Source: an uncultured Bacteroidales bacterium
GTDB lineage: Bacteria; Bacteroidota; Bacteroidia; Bacteroidales; UBA932
NCBI GenBank assembly: GCA_934725575.1
Contig: CAKVCK010000036.1
Span: forward strand, 1-17,828
Direction: 5' to 3'
DNA length: 17,828 bases
Part shown: piece after piece, positions 15,171 to 17,828 of the stretch
Layout: every line of letters starts with the position of its first letter
How positions within the stretch are numbered: position 1 is the stretch's first letter
The notes under the pieces: generated by a model
Told to the model about the DNA's origin: nothing
What the model saw: only the letters and a program-made list of their open reading frames with translations
Database searches by the model: none
Made by a program: the position numbers and the translations under genes

Positions 15171-15521
15171 TTGTCGAGGAATCTAAGAACAGGACTTAAG
15201 GTGGATATATTCGTGGATGATTGCGTGTCTTATGAAAGGTATGGGCATCCGCTGCTTCTGTGGGCGAGAAATGGTTATGGGTGTGAAGTGTCCGAATTTA
15301 TTCCTTTCCTTGTTTCGGATCAACCTGTGATTCTAAATTCAGAAATTGACTGTCACATTTCGGAAGACGAGGTTGTGGCGATTCAGGGTTTTATCCAACG
15401 TAGTCTTGAGATTCTCGTCGAATTGCCCTCGGATCAGATCAGTCAGACGGATTTCGTAGGATCTGTGAAAAAACATCGTGTCGCTGATGAACAGGTTTTA
15501 GGTGAGGCTAATCGGCGGTAA
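15171..15521 (+). CDS. Copy B of the small unrecognised protein, N-terminus probably replaced
   Basis: About 116 aa from TTG 15171; the open frame reaches back to 15138, overlapping the HNH 3' end. From RTGLKVDIFVDDC it matches truncated copy A (12336-12485), but the first residues differ and no ATG is available, unlike copy A, which begins with an ATG. The C-terminal two thirds (PFLVSDQPVILNSEIDC to the end) are present only here. The sequence is acidic and soluble with no recognised motif. The start is uncertain: TTG 15171, GTG 15201, or translation coupled to the HNH gene. It may be 5'-truncated and silent. Confidence 0.5.
   Translation: MSRNLRTGLKVDIFVDDCVSYERYGHPLLLWARNGYGCEVSEFIPFLVSDQPVILNSEIDCHISEDEVVAIQGFIQRSLEILVELPSDQISQTDFVGSVKKHRVADEQVLGEANRR
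15186..15302 (+). repeat. 117-bp direct repeat, copy B
   Basis: Partner of 12363-12479. Homology begins abruptly at the RTGL codons, just after the end of the HNH gene, and in copy A ends abruptly after SEFI. Confidence 0.8.
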
Positions 15522-15555
15522 ACATAAAGTGTATAATTTTGAAATATAATTGATT

Positions 15556-15801
15556 ATGGTACCCTTAAAAGATAACGGCGAACTGGATATCGAGCGGATT
15601 AATGAACTGCCATTAATTGAATATATGAAGGTTATAGGTGATTTGACAGAAGAACAATTTAATGAATATCTCTCTAAATCACCGGTTGATGAATCTATGG
15701 AACCTGTACGAGCAATAAGCATCGACTATCCAATAGAAGAAATAGGGGTAGATGCAGAAATTGTTATTGATAATTTGAGACGGAAGTATATGAAGACGTG
15801 A
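15556..15801 (+). CDS. Small acidic protein, unknown
   Basis: 81 aa from ATG 15556 (MVPLKDNGELDIERINEL). It is acidic and mostly helical by composition, ending in a basic tail (RRKYMKT). It follows copy B by 34 nt and may be co-transcribed. No family recognised and no convincing similarity to the acidic protein at 12151-12354. A chance ORF is less likely given its even amino-acid use. Confidence 0.5.
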   Translation: MVPLKDNGELDIERINELPLIEYMKVIGDLTEEQFNEYLSKSPVDESMEPVRAISIDYPIEEIGVDAEIVIDNLRRKYMKT

Positions 15802-15879
15802 TGACTCAGTATCCTTGTAAAGAATTTCGGCAGGGTTCTCGTTGTGTGGTGATTATTGCCTGATTTATAATGCGCTGTA

Positions 15880-15943
15880 AATGAATATATTCGTAAATGC
15901 TGCCCTCTGGATTTGACTGCCGGCTTTTGATAACTTGTTGTGG
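15880..15943. repeat. Dispersed degenerate repeat, copy 2
   Basis: Partner of 10949-11010. Here the related reading frame lacks a start codon and is closed by TGA after CCPLDLTAGF. A further CTGCCCTCTGG occurs at about 15991. The non-coding stretch 15802-16100 otherwise holds the palindrome and hairpins listed separately. Confidence 0.5.
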
Positions 15944-15946
15944 CTG

Positions 15947-15968
15947 AAAGAGTGAAGCTTCACTCTTT
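15947..15968. repeat. Perfect 22-bp palindrome
   Basis: AAAGAGTGAAG followed directly by its complement, with no spacer. TGATAA about 15 nt before and TTATCA 2 nt after add an outer pairing. It could be a cruciform, binding site or terminator stem. Confidence 0.7.
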
Positions 15969-16025
15969 GATTATCAGCAGGTTGCGAAATTCTGCCCTCT
16001 GGAGGTCCAAAATGGCGGAGTTACA

Positions 16026-16085
16026 CTTGGTCAGGCACACCTTACCAAGGGTGATAATCTATTGACCTTGATGAGGATAATCAAG
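16026..16085. terminator. Two hairpins 3' of the gene at 16101-16769
   Basis: CTTGGT (16026-16031) pairs with ACCAAG (16044-16049), with an inner AGG/CCT. CTTGAT (16067-16072) pairs with ATCAAG (16080-16085). They lie just beyond the stop of the minus-strand gene. No T-run is seen, so this is a weak terminator call. Confidence 0.35.
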
Positions 16086-16100
16086 TTGCTGGAGCCACCA

Positions 16101-16769
16101 TCAGCGGAGCCGGGCGATGGTCTCTTCGAGGGAGTAGGCCTGGTATATTCCTTGGGCTTCAGTGTAGCGCTTGTTGATCGCCATAAAGGGGCGCCAGAGT
16201 TCGGCGAAGGATCCGGAAAAGCTGACGTTTTCGGTTTCTCCGTTACAGGTGACGGCGTTGCATCGGTTGATGCCGGTGAGGGGGCTACCAGCCAGATAGT
16301 AGGTCAGGGCGTGGATCTCTCCGTCTTTCTTGATCACGGATCTCTCGCAGCCGGTCCACCATTCAAGATAGACTCCGAGCGTGGCATCGCTCAGGCCGGA
16401 TGTGCCGGAATAGGCAAGGTTGTTCTCGAACGGTAACGGGGTAAGAAACATACGGCTGTCGGAGAAGATCCTGTCACGATGCTCGTAGAGGAAGAAGGCT
16501 TCCTTGTAGAATAACCTCTTCCAAGGCTCTTCACCGCTCTCGCGCGGTTCTCCCACTGGCATATTCCCGATCTGAAGGTATTCGCCTGTCGTGTCAAGTT
16601 CAAGGCCCGCCTCAGGCTTGATGTCATCAGGCGCTTCCGTTTTTGGGTAGCATTCAAGAATATTCCCGTTCATCAGCAGGATCTTCCCTTTCGGGTGGGT
16701 GACCGCAGTCTCGTTGTTCACTATACTCATATATTCATTTGTTTTTGTGTTCATTGCTTGTGATGTCAT
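16101..16769 (-). CDS. Unrecognised protein under the island promoter
   Basis: 222 aa from the ATG at 16769; ATG 16754 (MNTKTNEYMSIV) is the alternative. The first lies 19 nt from the promoter's GTAT element, close to the 21-25 nt seen for other genes; the second lies 34 nt away. No known domain is recognised. Visible features are an N-terminal strand KGKILLMNGNILE, an aromatic-rich middle (FLTPLPFENN, LEWWTGCER), and a conserved-looking end with YYLAGSPLTGINRC and FMAINKRY. No signal peptide or membrane segment. It is divergent from the amidohydrolase gene and both have a copy of the promoter motif, so they may act together. Confidence 0.65.
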   Translation of the reverse strand: MTSQAMNTKTNEYMSIVNNETAVTHPKGKILLMNGNILECYPKTEAPDDIKPEAGLELDTTGEYLQIGNMPVGEPRESGEEPWKRLFYKEAFFLYEHRDRIFSDSRMFLTPLPFENNLAYSGTSGLSDATLGVYLEWWTGCERSVIKKDGEIHALTYYLAGSPLTGINRCNAVTCNGETENVSFSGSFAELWRPFMAINKRYTEAQGIYQAYSLEETIARLR

Positions 16770-16787
16770 AGGCGGCTTCACACAGAT

Positions 16788-16820
16788 GATACTGGCGTAA
16801 ATAAGAATCCGCAACCAAAA
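16788..16820 (-). promoter_or_regulatory. Island promoter motif, copy 5 (unrecognised minus-strand gene)
   Basis: On the minus strand TTTTGGTTGCGGA (16820-16808) is followed after exactly 14 nt by AGTATC (16793-16788). The left half is identical to copies 1, 3 and 4. Confidence 0.65.
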
Positions 16821-16828
16821 TTTGAAAA

Positions 16829-16860
16829 ATGGTTGCGCTTTGCCGGTTGGACGTGTATTC
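16829..16860 (+). promoter_or_regulatory. Island promoter motif, copy 6, degenerate (amidohydrolase)
   Basis: ATGGTTGCGCT (16829-16839), 14 nt, then TGTATTC (16854-16860). The left half differs at three positions but spacing and right half are identical to copies 1 and 3. It points toward the amidohydrolase, 136 nt downstream, whose leader contains two very short ORFs. Confidence 0.45.
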
Positions 16861-16995
16861 AGAATGCAAGACACACATCCCGACGTTGACCGCTGCGGCT
16901 GCGATCGATTGTAAATGAATATGATAATGACAGTTAAACCTATCACACGCTTGACCCTGTGAGGACAAGAGTCTGATTAAAAACAATCAACCTAT

Positions 16996-17775
16996 ATGCA
17001 AAGATTTGAGAAAATAATCCTGAATATTCCGCATAGTTCGGATCGGATGCTTCCACGGCAGACCAAGGCCGCTGACAGCACGTGCGGCCACGGACGTCTG
17101 CCGGATGTCGCCTTGGCCGGTAGCTTGAAGAACTCGGCAGGGCTTCCTTCGGGAAGCGGCTGGACGGATCCGGCGGCCATAGCTAAAGAGGTGCGCCGCT
17201 GGACCGATTGGTACACGGATTCGTTGTTCCGGCCGGAGGCGGATCTTACCGGCAGGGTCGTGCCTGTCGTGTTCGGTCTTTCGCGTTTCTGCGTTGATGT
17301 GGAAAGGCTCATTGATGACCCTCTGAACGCCGCCGGGCAAGGCATCCTCTACGAAAGGTTCGGCGATTGCCGCCGCCTGATTACCGGACGGACCGCCTTG
17401 ATGAATGAATATCATGGATTCATCTCGCGCCTGTCCTCCGAATTGGTTCCCGGCTCGCTCATCATAGACTGCCACTCGTTTCCGTCGGATCTCGCCGACA
17501 TCGACATCTGCATCGGCTATAATGACGATGCAAGCAAGCCTGAGCAGGAGATGATCGACAAGGCGACGCACCTGTTTGATCGCGCCGGATTTAAGGTAGG
17601 CCTGAACAATCCATATTCAAACTCGATAACTCCCAAGAAACCGATTGATTACAAATCCTTGATGATCGAAGTCAACAAGCGTTGCTATATGAATGAGGGC
17701 ACTTTGGCGCGGACGGTAGGCTATGACATCATTTCTGGGCTTGTCAACGACTTCTATCGCCTGGTATTGGCATAA
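16996..17775 (+). CDS. N-formylglutamate amidohydrolase-like protein
   Basis: 259 aa from ATG 16996. The family landmarks are in order: NIPHSS (10-15), TDWYTDSLF, PVVFGLSRFCVDVERL with DDP, LIIDCHSFP, DICIGYNDD, NPYSNSITP and MIEVNKRCYM. These match the FGase family (PF05013), zinc-dependent hydrolases related to M14-type peptidases; the His and Glu/Asp of NIPHSS, DCHS and MIEVN are likely metal and catalytic residues. Known substrates are N-formyl-glutamate in histidine breakdown and related acyl-amino acids. No histidine-utilisation genes are in the window, and the gene shares the island promoter, so a different role, such as amide hydrolysis in a stress or defence setting, is possible. Confidence 0.85.
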   Translation: MQRFEKIILNIPHSSDRMLPRQTKAADSTCGHGRLPDVALAGSLKNSAGLPSGSGWTDPAAIAKEVRRWTDWYTDSLFRPEADLTGRVVPVVFGLSRFCVDVERLIDDPLNAAGQGILYERFGDCRRLITGRTALMNEYHGFISRLSSELVPGSLIIDCHSFPSDLADIDICIGYNDDASKPEQEMIDKATHLFDRAGFKVGLNNPYSNSITPKKPIDYKSLMIEVNKRCYMNEGTLARTVGYDIISGLVNDFYRLVLA

Positions 17776-17828
17776 AAGAATATCACCGTGCGTGAAAAGC
17801 GGCGTTTCGTTCACAAAATCCCTTTGGG

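Noticed and set aside
16864..16961. Two 15-16 codon ORFs in the amidohydrolase leader
   Set aside because: Too short and with no conservation seen. They could be leader peptides but cannot be supported from sequence alone.

Overview
The window looks like a chromosomal accessory (defence-type) island from a Bacteroidota bacterium, most likely Bacteroidales. The reasons are: TAnnTTTG-type -7 elements with weak or absent Shine-Dalgarno sequences, A-rich short leaders, a PF09820-type AAA-ATPase/PD-(D/E)XK protein of the kind expanded in this phylum, and moderate GC in genes with AT-rich spacers. No rRNA, tRNA, integrase or complete insertion sequence was seen. Family names come from recognising motifs by eye; no database search was run.

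Layout. 176-2548 (+): a RloC/PrrC-like AAA_13 ATPase carrying an in-frame amber codon just before its Walker A motif. 2549-3510: a decayed stretch with the remnant of an AAA_4/AlbA_2-like regulator. 3575-5098 (+): a WG-repeat plus ankyrin-like protein. 5311-5543: four 33-bp imperfect palindromes. 5581-7296 (-): an AAA+ ATPase with an N-terminal winged-helix-like region. 7585-8076 (+): a small multi-pass membrane protein, followed by a structured non-coding RNA (8113-8291) and an atypical reverse transcriptase (8301-10022). 10057-10707 (-): a sigma-70 family factor. 10898-12017 (+): a small ORF and a TIGR02452/PARG-like ADP-ribose glycohydrolase. 12151-15801: small unrecognised proteins, an AAA/PD-(D/E)XK protein and a frameshifted HNH endonuclease, framed by 117-bp direct repeats. 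16101-16769 (-) and 16996-17775 (+): an unrecognised protein and an N-formylglutamate amidohydrolase-like enzyme, divergently arranged.

Two things tie the island together. First, six upstream regions carry a bipartite element, TTTTGGTTGCGGA, then exactly 14 nt, then NGTAT(T/C). In four cases an ATG follows 19-25 nt later. These elements precede the WG protein, the AAA+ ATPase, the membrane protein of the RT system, the PARG operon, the unrecognised 222-aa protein and the amidohydrolase. The island's own sigma factor is an obvious but unproven candidate to read this promoter. A 19-bp palindrome (TGTCCrG-cctat-CTGGACA) sits in both divergent regions around the RT system and the sigma gene.

Second, the RT gene is preceded by a 179-nt RNA candidate. 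Its ends pair perfectly over 11 bp, it has an inner 10-bp stem and an AU-rich loop with a short direct repeat, and a TAAATTTG -7 element lies 5 nt before its 5' end. Together with the upstream membrane protein this looks like a defence-associated RT (DRT/UG-type) system, and is the best candidate here for something undescribed.
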